IMG/VR virus record: IMGVR_UViG_3300048838_001349
Span: 1 to 34,212 of that record
Strand: one strand, 5' to 3'
Length of the DNA stretch: 34,212 bases
Origin: a virus
Under the pieces are notes generated by a model. That model was not told the DNA's origin. It saw nothing but the letters and a program-made list of their open reading frames with translations, and made no database searches. Positions within the stretch are counted from its first letter, which is position 1, and every line of letters begins with the position of its first letter. Below are positions 27,707-34,212 of the stretch, in pieces. Made by a program: the position numbers and the translations under genes.

Positions 27707-28980
27707 TACTGTGCTCCCGGCTCAACTTCTACCCAGGTGTCTCCCTGGAGTTCGTAGGTTTTACCTTCCCACTCTTTTCGGGTTGCTCCGGGCGGGGGTT
27801 TACCAGCGCCGGGTTCGGGGAAGAAATCGTCGGCGAGCATCCCGCCTTGTTTCTTAAACCGCTCCCTAACTTCAGGGGAGAATGCGGCCTCGTGTTGGCG
27901 CATCCGTTTGCGAAGAATGTTTTTGTACCGCTGCAAAGCCTCAAGCATCTTTTCTTCGGTGTTGAACTTGCCTTGCGCGAATTCGCTTTTCATACGAACC
28001 AATTCCTGGTCCGTCACCGCAGCACCGCTTCGTTCTTTTAACGTGGTGTTGAAGATGTTGGAGAACGCGGCCTGCAAAGATTCGCCCACGCTACCAGGCA
28101 TGAACACTCGCCCCACACCGGGGATGGACTTGCCAGGCAAATCCACCTTTTTCCCATTGATGGTCCCGGTCTTTGGGTCGAATTGCTCAAGCTTGCCGCC
28201 GATGATGTCCTCGATGGCTTCGAGGTTTTCCACTAGCGGTACGGCATCGATGGCCTTTTGCTCAAATTTAATCAAATGGTCTTCGACCTTTTTCTCGCGC
28301 TTTTCAGCAAGGCCAGCTTCCTGCCGTTTATCGGCGCGGCCTTGGGTTCCGGCAAGGCGGGCCATGTCGGCCTCAATTCGGCGTGCCGCGATGTCTTCCA
28401 TCACTTTGTTGTGGCGCTCGTACTCTGCCGATCTAGCTTTTTCAAATTCGGCTTTTTGTTTGGCCAGGTCTTGGCGTTGCTGGAATTGTTGGTCCGCCGC
28501 GAGTTGTCTTTGTTTGAGCATGTCGGATTGCGCCTGGCGGTTAAGCTGTGCGGTTAGTCCCGAAAGCTGGCGCTGGGCAAGTCCACCTTTACGCTGTTGG
28601 AGCTTGTCTTGAAGCTCCAGGAATTTTTGTGTCCTGGCCTCACGGTTCGGTGCCATAGCCGCGGCAACATCCGCAATCTTGGTTCCAGGTCTGAGAGTGT
28701 CGGCCCATGCGGCCAGTGCTCGGAAATCGGTTTCTTGGGGCTGGGCTTGGTAGTCATCGAGGTACTTGGACAATTGGGAGATTCCGGCTTGCTCGTCGGA
28801 AACCGCCTTGCGAGATAGCTCGTCATACATCTTGGCCAATGCCCCGGATTCCGCTGTGGCCTGCGGGGCCACACGGGCGTTACCCATTTCATCCACCGCC
28901 ATGTAATCCATGAGAGTTGGGGCGGCGGGGTTGAGTTCCTCGTCGTCCACTGGCAAGTAGGCATTTAATCCGTTGGCCAT
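27706..28980 (-). CDS. Coiled-coil internal virion protein, 424 residues
   Basis: A Gln/Ala/Arg/Glu-rich protein. Residues about 110-235 form long coiled coils (QKFLELQDKLQQRKGGLAQR, then QFQQRQDLAKQKAEFEKAR). A more globular part with VPGVGRVFMPGS-like loops follows, and the C-terminal tail (KEWEGKTYELQGDTWVEVEP) resembles the GKTY/W tail often seen at the end of phage internal proteins. It probably forms part of the internal core or ejection machinery with its neighbour. The start is ATG 28980. Confidence 0.65.
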   Translation of the reverse strand: MANGLNAYLPVDDEELNPAAPTLMDYMAVDEMGNARVAPQATAESGALAKMYDELSRKAVSDEQAGISQLSKYLDDYQAQPQETDFRALAAWADTLRPGTKIADVAAAMAPNREARTQKFLELQDKLQQRKGGLAQRQLSGLTAQLNRQAQSDMLKQRQLAADQQFQQRQDLAKQKAEFEKARSAEYERHNKVMEDIAARRIEADMARLAGTQGRADKRQEAGLAEKREKKVEDHLIKFEQKAIDAVPLVENLEAIEDIIGGKLEQFDPKTGTINGKKVDLPGKSIPGVGRVFMPGSVGESLQAAFSNIFNTTLKERSGAAVTDQELVRMKSEFAQGKFNTEEKMLEALQRYKNILRKRMRQHEAAFSPEVRERFKKQGGMLADDFFPEPGAGKPPPGATRKEWEGKTYELQGDTWVEVEPGAQ

Positions 28981-28991
28981 TTAAAGTCTCC

Positions 28992-29195
28992 CTAGTAATC
29001 GCACCAAATTCTGGTTTCAGTTTTATGGAACCGACAATTTGGAAAGCTGCATTCGTATATCGTGGTCTTCGTTACCGCTGGCATCCTGGTGTCCGGGTCT
29101 TCCGCCTCACCATCCTCGATAACCTCGTGAATGTGCTCCCAAAAAAGTTTATGCCACCACGGGTGGTCCTGGTGGATTTCGGTTCTCAGCTTCAT
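28992..29195 (-). CDS. Small Cys/His protein, 67 residues
   Basis: ATG 29195 overlaps the upstream stop (ATGA). The N-terminal half is Trp/His-rich (HQDHPWWHKLFWEHIHEVIED). The C-terminal half has YECSFPNCRFHKTETRIWC, three Cys and one His that could hold one zinc ion. It lies among virion genes, but no structural role is evident. Confidence 0.6.
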   Translation of the reverse strand: MKLRTEIHQDHPWWHKLFWEHIHEVIEDGEAEDPDTRMPAVTKTTIYECSFPNCRFHKTETRIWCDY

Positions 29196-29581
29196 GAATT
29201 TATCATTCCGCCCCAGGGAGAAAACCGCGAGTTCATGGTCGAGGGCATTGAGGTCCCCTGGTATTGACCCTTCAATAGCTGTTCCTCGTCCACGGTCTTT
29301 GGCTTATAGATGGACGGCTTTTGCCCCGGTGTCGCCGGGTTCGCCTGGTTAAACATCGCCCCCATCATGGCACCTTGAGCCCCGGCTCCAAGGACGCTTC
29401 CCATCCCGCCGGTTGGTTTCGGCCCCTGCATTTGAGTTTGCATCCCGGTCCACGGGCTGTGCTCAATGGCGGCGGCGTTCGCCATCATGCTCGCTTTATC
29501 GGCCCGCCGTTGCTGGCGTTGTTGCTCCCCCTGCTGGAGCATTGAGCCCGCGGCCATCGCTACTGGAATCCACCAAGCCAT
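29192..29581 (-). CDS. Small virion-associated protein, 129 residues
   Basis: ATG 29581 has GGGGGGA six bases upstream. A short hydrophobic start (AWWIPVAMAAGSML) is followed by Gln/Arg-rich sequence and a Gly/Met/Pro-rich low-complexity middle (GGMGSVLGAGAQGAMMGAMF). Such proteins are common between the adaptor and ejection proteins of podoviruses. It overlaps the end of the GNAT-like gene by 86 bases, a large overlap for this genome. Confidence 0.65.
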   Translation of the reverse strand: MAWWIPVAMAAGSMLQQGEQQRQQRRADKASMMANAAAIEHSPWTGMQTQMQGPKPTGGMGSVLGAGAQGAMMGAMFNQANPATPGQKPSIYKPKTVDEEQLLKGQYQGTSMPSTMNSRFSPWGGMINS

Positions 29582-30002
29582 TGTCGTCCCCCCTGAAATC
29601 GTTCATTAAGTGTAAATAAATTCCGTCTTCCATGTAATCAACGCCGTGGATAATGAACCCCGCTGAGTAGGCGAGTTTTATCATGGCGATATTCGTGTTC
29701 TTGATAATTGTCGATGAGCGCGCGTAACTCTCGCGCAAGTAATTCATAATCATGTGGTAGGCCCGAACTGCGCCCGGCCCCTTTTCACTTCCGGGAAACG
29801 CGCCCCCGTGCTGCATGTAGCAGGTGTCTTTGTCCAATTCGATAATTGTGGCGTAGGCCATGGGAGTGCCTTGCTCATTCTCGATGAGAATGGCGTAGTT
29901 GAAGGTGTTGAATTGTCTCGGGCGAAGTTCCTTGAAGCAAATCAGGTGAGCATCCTCAACGATTTGCTTGAAGTCTTCGTAATGGAGAACCTTCAACGTC
30001 AC
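29496..30002 (-). CDS. GNAT-like acetyltransferase-fold protein in virion operon
   Basis: GTG 30002 was chosen because it overlaps the upstream stop (GTGA) with GGGGGG upstream; TTG 29996 is an alternative. The 168-residue protein looks like a GNAT fold: a central strand ILIENEQGTPMAYATIIELD, then a helix, then NTNIAMIKLAYSAGFIIHGVD, the characteristic helix-turn-GF region near the end. The acetyl-CoA loop (Q/RxxGxG/A) is not clear; PGSEKGPGAVRAYHM is the closest. GNAT-like proteins occur among podovirus internal virion genes, so it may be structural rather than catalytic. The C-terminal tail is low-complexity. Confidence 0.6.
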   Translation of the reverse strand: MTLKVLHYEDFKQIVEDAHLICFKELRPRQFNTFNYAILIENEQGTPMAYATIIELDKDTCYMQHGGAFPGSEKGPGAVRAYHMIMNYLRESYARSSTIIKNTNIAMIKLAYSAGFIIHGVDYMEDGIYLHLMNDFRGDDNGLVDSSSDGRGLNAPAGGATTPATAGR

Positions 30003-30745
30003 TTCTTTCCCCCCGATTTCGAGGCGGCGGCCCGCTGAGCGTCGGCGGATTGTTTCGCCGCCCAAGCTTTCATTTGCTCACCGTAGCGACCCGACTCGAA
30101 CATGGCCTTGCGGTTAATGTCCTCTTTGAGCGAGCCCAAATTCATTTCCTGGGCGCGCTGTTCGGCATTGGCGAACGTGCCGAGCAAACTCTCTTTGCGG
30201 GCCAAGTCTTGTTCCTGGATGCCCATGCGGCCCATGGCGCCCTGGCGGGAAATCCCTTGGCGCGCCATCATGAGGTCCCGCGCCCCCATTCTCGCCATTC
30301 GTTCCCTGGCGCCGCCGGATAATCCGCCGGTCATGGCAAGCTGCGCTTGGTTCTGGGCCGCGGCCTGCATTTGTTGCTTGGCCGCTGAATCCATCAGTCC
30401 CGATTGCTCAAGCGCCAGCTTTTGGTTTTGAAGCTGCGCCCACGGGGAATCCCCTTGCGCGAACGCCTGTTGCTTCAATGCCTGAACAGCTTCGCCTTGG
30501 TAGGGGTCAAATTTGTACTGCCCGAGAAGTTCGCCCGTGTTGAGGTCACGGTAGCCTTCGAGGCTCGGCGGCAGGACGCCTGCGGCTTTTTCTTGGGCGG
30601 ATTGTTTGTACTCAATCACACCTTTCCTAGCCAAGCTTTGGCGGCGCTCAAGCTCACGTTGGGCGGCGAGTTCTTCAGCTTTTTGCTTGGCCGCGATTTC
30701 CGCAGGGCTTGCCTGCCGGGCACGAAATCCCCCACCTTTTCCCAT
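29999..30745 (-). CDS. Ala/Gln-rich virion protein, 248 residues
   Basis: The protein begins MGKGGGFRARQASPAEIAAK and continues as charged coiled coil, then has a conserved-looking YKFDPYQGEAVQALKQQAFAQGDSPWAQLQ and a Met/Arg/Gly-rich stretch (LSGGARERMARMGARDLMMAR). The C-terminus is basic. This composition is typical of internal or head-completion proteins. The ATG 30745 overlaps the adaptor gene's stop by one base. No specific family was assigned. Confidence 0.65.
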   Translation of the reverse strand: MGKGGGFRARQASPAEIAAKQKAEELAAQRELERRQSLARKGVIEYKQSAQEKAAGVLPPSLEGYRDLNTGELLGQYKFDPYQGEAVQALKQQAFAQGDSPWAQLQNQKLALEQSGLMDSAAKQQMQAAAQNQAQLAMTGGLSGGARERMARMGARDLMMARQGISRQGAMGRMGIQEQDLARKESLLGTFANAEQRAQEMNLGSLKEDINRKAMFESGRYGEQMKAWAAKQSADAQRAAASKSGGKK

Positions 30746-31449
30746 TATGATTGGTCCTCATAGTGGCTCAAGTCTTGGTCGATCAAGTCCATGTCAGGGT
30801 CGGCCACTTGACCCTGCAAAGTTTCGCGCATGAGCGCGAGCATTGAATCGTGAATCTGTTTTTCGCTTGCTGTGTTGACGTGGGTTTCCTTCATGTAGCA
30901 ACGGAGCCGAACGTAGCTGAGCAAATACTCATAGCAAATGTCCGGCATGTCGCAATTGGTCCCGTCACTCAAGTAGCGATTGAGGTCGCGGAAATAAATA
31001 ACCCGAAGCCCATTGGCCAGGGCCTTGCCTGCTTTGGGGACAAGTCTGAGCTTTTGGGTTTTTGTGGAGGGGTCTTTGTAGAGCATGTACCGATAGTAGT
31101 CGGAACCCGGATACTGGTTGAGCACATCCTCGGCCTCGTAGGCCGACTCACCCTTAAGGGGTTTGAGAGTGTAAATGATCGAGCCGTCCCGGTAGACGAT
31201 TTTTCGGACCTTGTTCTCAATGATGTCGGCTGGCAGGTCGTAGTCTTGTTGGGCTTGAACCAGAGAAATGGTGCTTTCGCTTTGCAGGTATTTGTCCCGA
31301 AGCCCAAGCTTCACGATTTCGCTTTCGACGATTCGCACACCGGAATTGAAATACTCGATGAGTTCTTGAGGCTGGATGAATTCCTCATCCTCAATGTCAA
31401 GCTCACGCTGAACCTGAGTGCTCAAGTCGCCGAAAGTCCTATATGCCAC
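30745..31449 (-). CDS. Head-tail adaptor (gp4-like) protein
   Basis: A 234-residue protein from GTG 31449, preceded by GAGGGGGG eight bases upstream. The N-terminus YRTFGDLSTQVQRELDIEDE, then FIQPQELIEYFNSGVRIVESEI, matches the alpha-helical adaptor family that binds beneath the portal (P22 gp4/podovirus connector type). A beta-rich middle (QDYDLPADIIENKVRKIVYRDG) and a helical C-terminal half (ICYEYLLSYVRLRCYMKETHV) follow. It probably connects the portal to the 756-residue nozzle protein encoded next to it. The assignment is by pattern and context. Confidence 0.75.
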   Translation of the reverse strand: MAYRTFGDLSTQVQRELDIEDEEFIQPQELIEYFNSGVRIVESEIVKLGLRDKYLQSESTISLVQAQQDYDLPADIIENKVRKIVYRDGSIIYTLKPLKGESAYEAEDVLNQYPGSDYYRYMLYKDPSTKTQKLRLVPKAGKALANGLRVIYFRDLNRYLSDGTNCDMPDICYEYLLSYVRLRCYMKETHVNTASEKQIHDSMLALMRETLQGQVADPDMDLIDQDLSHYEDQS

Positions 31450-31504
31450 GGTTTAATCCCCCCTCTAATCGTTGCCCAAAACAAAACCTGAGACAAGGGG
31501 CGTT

Positions 31505-33775
31505 TTAAGCGTTGCTTCCGTCCTGACCAGTCTCGTAGGTGTTTTGGGTTTGGGATACGTCGCTCCAATGCACGTTGTACCCCAAGAGCTTTAAGGGCTC
31601 ACCCTTTTTGAATCCCCAAAGCTCCCATTCCAAGGACCCGTCCGGAAGCAATCCCTCCGAGTCGATGACCGTGATGACGGTATCGGAGTTTCTCACCGAG
31701 ACTTCAAACTCTCGGGTGTACCCATCAAAGCTTGAGCGTATCGTGTAGCCGACCACATCGTCCGGCCACTTATTGTTCACTGTGTCATCAAGGGTTATTT
31801 GGTTGAGGGTCCCGTCGAAGGTCGCGGTGCCGTCGGTGTCGGAGTTGGTCACAATGGAATAGCCGTTGGTGATGACAAGCTGAAGGTAGGAAAGCCTTAA
31901 GGACCGGGCTGGGAAGCGGCGCCATTGTTCGATGAGACCAGTTCCACGCCACACACAGTCCGGATTGTTCCAGGAAAACTCCGTGTCGCCCCAAATGAAA
32001 TTCCTGCGCCAGCGAATTGGCTTCAAGGACCGCTCAATTCGCCCATCGTCGGAAATCGCCACAATTTGAATCGTGGTGTTCGCGCGGTTCGCCGCTTGGA
32101 GCAAAATCTTGGTTGGCAGTTTGCGATTGAACGTGGAGCCGAAGTTGATGTTGACCGACTTGTACGTCCAAATGATGGTCTCATTGGACCAGTTGTTTGG
32201 TGTCGTGAGGATGTCGATTCTCGGGTCGGTGTCGTACTCTGACGAGTGCTTGAGCACAAAGCCGCGGGTGTCGCCGCGATACAAAAACCCACCGAAGAAC
32301 CCTACGGCGGTCGGTCTGAAACTATCTCCCGACCAAGTGGTGAAAGTGCTCTTTGCTGAAACTCCCCAACGCATGTCAAGAACCACAAGGGAATCATTGT
32401 CGAGGTTAGCGGAATTGCGCTGAACTCCCCAATACACTCGGCGGTCTTTTTCGTTGAAGGTCCCGGTGATGCGGTTGGCTTGAGTTTGGGAATCAAGGAT
32501 GCTACGGTAGCGGGTGTTGTTGCTGTCTGAGATTTTGAAAACCTGATACCCGTCGCTGGCGTAGAATCCGTCTTGTCCGGCCCAGAGAACAAAGTTCTCG
32601 GCTTGGACAATGGAGAGATTAGAAACACAGCCAGCGGTGTCACTGATGCGAATAGGACGAATGCTACCGCGGCCAAAGCGGTCAAAGCCTTGCTCAAGGC
32701 GGTAAATATAGCGCTTGCAGAAAACAAGTGGAATGGATTTCGTCGAGCTAAGACCTGTGATTTTATCTTCAAGGTCCACGAAAAAATCGCCAGGCACAGC
32801 GCCAGGCGCGCTTGGGACACTCTGACGAACACGGAACTCGAAGTCCTCGGTTCCTTCTCGGGTGGAAGCATAGTACCCGGTATTGTTCACGACATGGACG
32901 AACTTCGCAAGCGGCGGCGGTTCAAAATCCACGGTTCCATCGTCGGTGTAAAGCACCAACCCATTTTCCTGGGCGAAGTCGTCGCTCACGTTGTCATTGA
33001 ACGTGGTCACTCCGTTGGCGACTTCACCGATTTTGTAGAACGTCTCCCCGCCGTCAACCGTGCGGTAAATGAAAATCTTGACGTTCGCCAAATCGTAATT
33101 GCCGTCGGTTCCGTTTGAGAGAACCGGAATCCCGGACACTTGGTTTGGAGTAACCGCGGGGTCGCCGGAATTAAGTAGCTGCACCACTGTGGTTGGACCG
33201 AAATCCTGGAACTCTTGATTGCCCACCATGTAGGTCAGGTGGAAGTGAAACGCGTAGGCGTAGGCCCTTGTTCCAACAGCACCGGCTGTGAGGATGGGGT
33301 CCGTCGCCAGATAATCGAAGCCGTGGGCGATGACTTTGTAAACCCCGTTTTCGTCTTTATAAACCTTCACAGGTTTAGAATAGGCGTCGTTGGTGATGTA
33401 GAAGTGATTGTTCCACTGGGCAAAGGAAACCGTGTTGGTTTCATCGCCCGCTGACAAGACCTCAAAATTGCTCGGTCCCCGGAGAATGGAGTAGGCGTCA
33501 GGATTCCGGTAGAAAAGCTGGCGCCCTGAGTTCACGAACAGTTTGTCGTTGTTGGCGTAATTTATCAGCGCGCCAATTCGGGCGACGCCTGCCGGAATTT
33601 GGCCAAAGTCCACATTATCCACGACCGAGCCGTCGCGCGAATCCAGCAGGCCATCCGAAGTGATGGTGAAGTTGTCCAGTTCAGCCGCGGCGTCGTAGAC
33701 TTGCTCGAACGTGTCATCAGTGATGCCCTTCGAGAAACTGAAAACCTCGAAGGGATTCATTGCGCTTTCAGCCAA
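31505..33775 (-). CDS. Tail nozzle / DNA-stabilisation-type protein, 756 residues
   Basis: A large beta-rich protein resembling P22 gp10-like or podovirus nozzle proteins. The N-terminus is FSKGITDDTFEQVYDAAAELDN and SDGLLDSRDGS. Repeated blade-like segments follow (FVNSGRQLFYRNP, FYITNDAYSKPVKVY, FVLWAGQDGFYASDGYQVFK, VYWGVQRNSANLDNDSLVVL, RGDTRGFVLKHSSEYD), consistent with a beta-propeller. Length is above the P22 protein (about 470) and close to T7-type nozzles. It would plug and extend the portal-adaptor channel. The start is TTG 33775 directly after the preceding stop, with GGGGG upstream; ATG 33760 is an alternative. Confidence 0.75.
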   Translation of the reverse strand: MAESAMNPFEVFSFSKGITDDTFEQVYDAAAELDNFTITSDGLLDSRDGSVVDNVDFGQIPAGVARIGALINYANNDKLFVNSGRQLFYRNPDAYSILRGPSNFEVLSAGDETNTVSFAQWNNHFYITNDAYSKPVKVYKDENGVYKVIAHGFDYLATDPILTAGAVGTRAYAYAFHFHLTYMVGNQEFQDFGPTTVVQLLNSGDPAVTPNQVSGIPVLSNGTDGNYDLANVKIFIYRTVDGGETFYKIGEVANGVTTFNDNVSDDFAQENGLVLYTDDGTVDFEPPPLAKFVHVVNNTGYYASTREGTEDFEFRVRQSVPSAPGAVPGDFFVDLEDKITGLSSTKSIPLVFCKRYIYRLEQGFDRFGRGSIRPIRISDTAGCVSNLSIVQAENFVLWAGQDGFYASDGYQVFKISDSNNTRYRSILDSQTQANRITGTFNEKDRRVYWGVQRNSANLDNDSLVVLDMRWGVSAKSTFTTWSGDSFRPTAVGFFGGFLYRGDTRGFVLKHSSEYDTDPRIDILTTPNNWSNETIIWTYKSVNINFGSTFNRKLPTKILLQAANRANTTIQIVAISDDGRIERSLKPIRWRRNFIWGDTEFSWNNPDCVWRGTGLIEQWRRFPARSLRLSYLQLVITNGYSIVTNSDTDGTATFDGTLNQITLDDTVNNKWPDDVVGYTIRSSFDGYTREFEVSVRNSDTVITVIDSEGLLPDGSLEWELWGFKKGEPLKLLGYNVHWSDVSQTQNTYETGQDGSNA

Positions 33776-34156
33776 TTATCCCCCGTACACGGCCACGAAA
33801 TCTTGAGTCGGGTCCGTCGTGTAAACGTAAAACTGTGTTGCCGAAAACCGCTCAACCGTCGGGTAAATCATTTCGCCCGTACTTTTCCGGAAGGAAATGT
33901 AGCAGGTGTTGTAATTGAACCCGGCGACCATGGTCACAAGCTGACGGTAATGCCCTGTTGGCCCAAAGGCAACCCATCCCGCCGCCAAAATGGTTTGCGA
34001 AATCCCCTGGAGCGATTGGGCGGTGAGCGCGGGTGAGTTCACACCATCGTGGTTGTGGTCATTGACCCTCTGGATATTTTCCTCAAGCGCTTGGAATAAG
34101 GGCGTGCCCTTGTCCCCGGCCTGGGGTTTTTTGTAGCCATACGAAAGCGTGAGCAT
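33776..34156 (-). CDS. Small virion protein, 126 residues
   Basis: ATG 34156 has AAGGGGGCC just upstream. The N-terminus (MLTLSYGYKKPQAGDKG, then LEENIQRVNDHNHDGVNSP) carries the NDHNHDGVNS motif frequent in short phage tail and appendage proteins. The rest is beta-rich (FNYNTCYISFRKSTGEMIYP). It probably contributes to a head-tail or appendage structure. No closer assignment is possible. Confidence 0.7.
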   Translation of the reverse strand: MLTLSYGYKKPQAGDKGTPLFQALEENIQRVNDHNHDGVNSPALTAQSLQGISQTILAAGWVAFGPTGHYRQLVTMVAGFNYNTCYISFRKSTGEMIYPTVERFSATQFYVYTTDPTQDFVAVYGG

Positions 34157-34165
34157 GAGGCCCCC

Positions 34166-34212
34166 TTATTTTTTCGTGGTCGCTTCGACCTTCACCGGCT
34201 CCGCAGGCGCCG
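34166..34212 (-). CDS. C-terminal end of an upstream virion gene (partial)
   Basis: The minus strand reads APAEPVKVEATTKK then TAA at 34166-34168, ten bases before the next gene's ATG. The Ala/Pro/Lys/Glu tail is typical of a structural protein's C-terminus, possibly a capsid-region protein. Only the last 14 residues are in the window, so identity is unknown. Confidence 0.5.
   Translation of the reverse strand, partial: APAEPVKVEATTKK

Noticed and set aside
27908-28612. A 234-codon plus-strand open frame rich in Ser, Cys and Trp
   Set aside because: It is the antisense of the coiled-coil virion protein; Gln/Ala/Arg-rich genes commonly leave such open antisense frames.

Overview
The window is a large part of a tailed double-stranded DNA bacteriophage genome. 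The virion genes point to a short-tailed (podovirus-like) particle: small and large terminase subunits, a large portal protein, a gp4-like head-tail adaptor, a 756-residue nozzle/stabilisation-type protein and several Ala/Gln-rich coiled-coil proteins of the internal (ejection) type. No sheath, baseplate or tape-measure gene is visible. The host cannot be named from the sequence. Two short lipoprotein-like genes fit a Gram-negative host. A minimal tyrosine recombinase leaves open whether the phage is temperate.

Layout. (1) 1-3942, minus: packaging genes, read small terminase, large terminase, 128-residue protein, portal; the portal runs off the left edge. (2) 4061-6338, plus: small genes, beginning with a pair resembling TnpA and TnpB of IS66 elements, then short membrane/lipoprotein genes. 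(3) 10429 down to 6301, minus: an overlapping operon of small accessory proteins (HTPGPW family, PGGFL family, CxxC proteins, two members of a three-copy paralogous family) ending with the recombinase and a zinc-ribbon protein. (4) 10430-10895: gene-free divergent control region. (5) 10896-16079, plus: MoxR-like AAA+ ATPase, DUF3150-like protein and a metallopeptidase/VWA protein, then small genes and a duplicated hairpin leader. (6) 18720 down to 16261, minus: primase-helicase. (7) 18721-19078: gene-free stretch with a cluster of DnaA-box-like sequences and a plus-strand leader RNA ending in a strong terminator hairpin; candidate origin. (8) 19079-25365, plus: DUF3310 protein, Snf2-type helicase, possible ssDNA-binding protein, family A DNA polymerase, VRR-NUC-like nuclease. 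(9) 34212 down to 25404, minus: tail and internal virion proteins.

Reading the minus strand, the portal leaves the left edge and the tail/head-completion genes enter from the right edge. The scaffold, major capsid protein and portal 3' end are therefore probably in a short unseen segment joining the two ends, that is, a circular or circularly permuted map. Genes are very tightly packed (ATGA, GTGA, TTGA and TAATG overlaps). GTG and TTG starts are frequent, and most ribosome-binding sites are runs of five or six G. The ATPase cassette instead uses GGAG/GGAGG-type sites, which suggests a separate origin.

No endolysin, holin, tRNA gene, CRISPR array or phage RNA polymerase was recognised.
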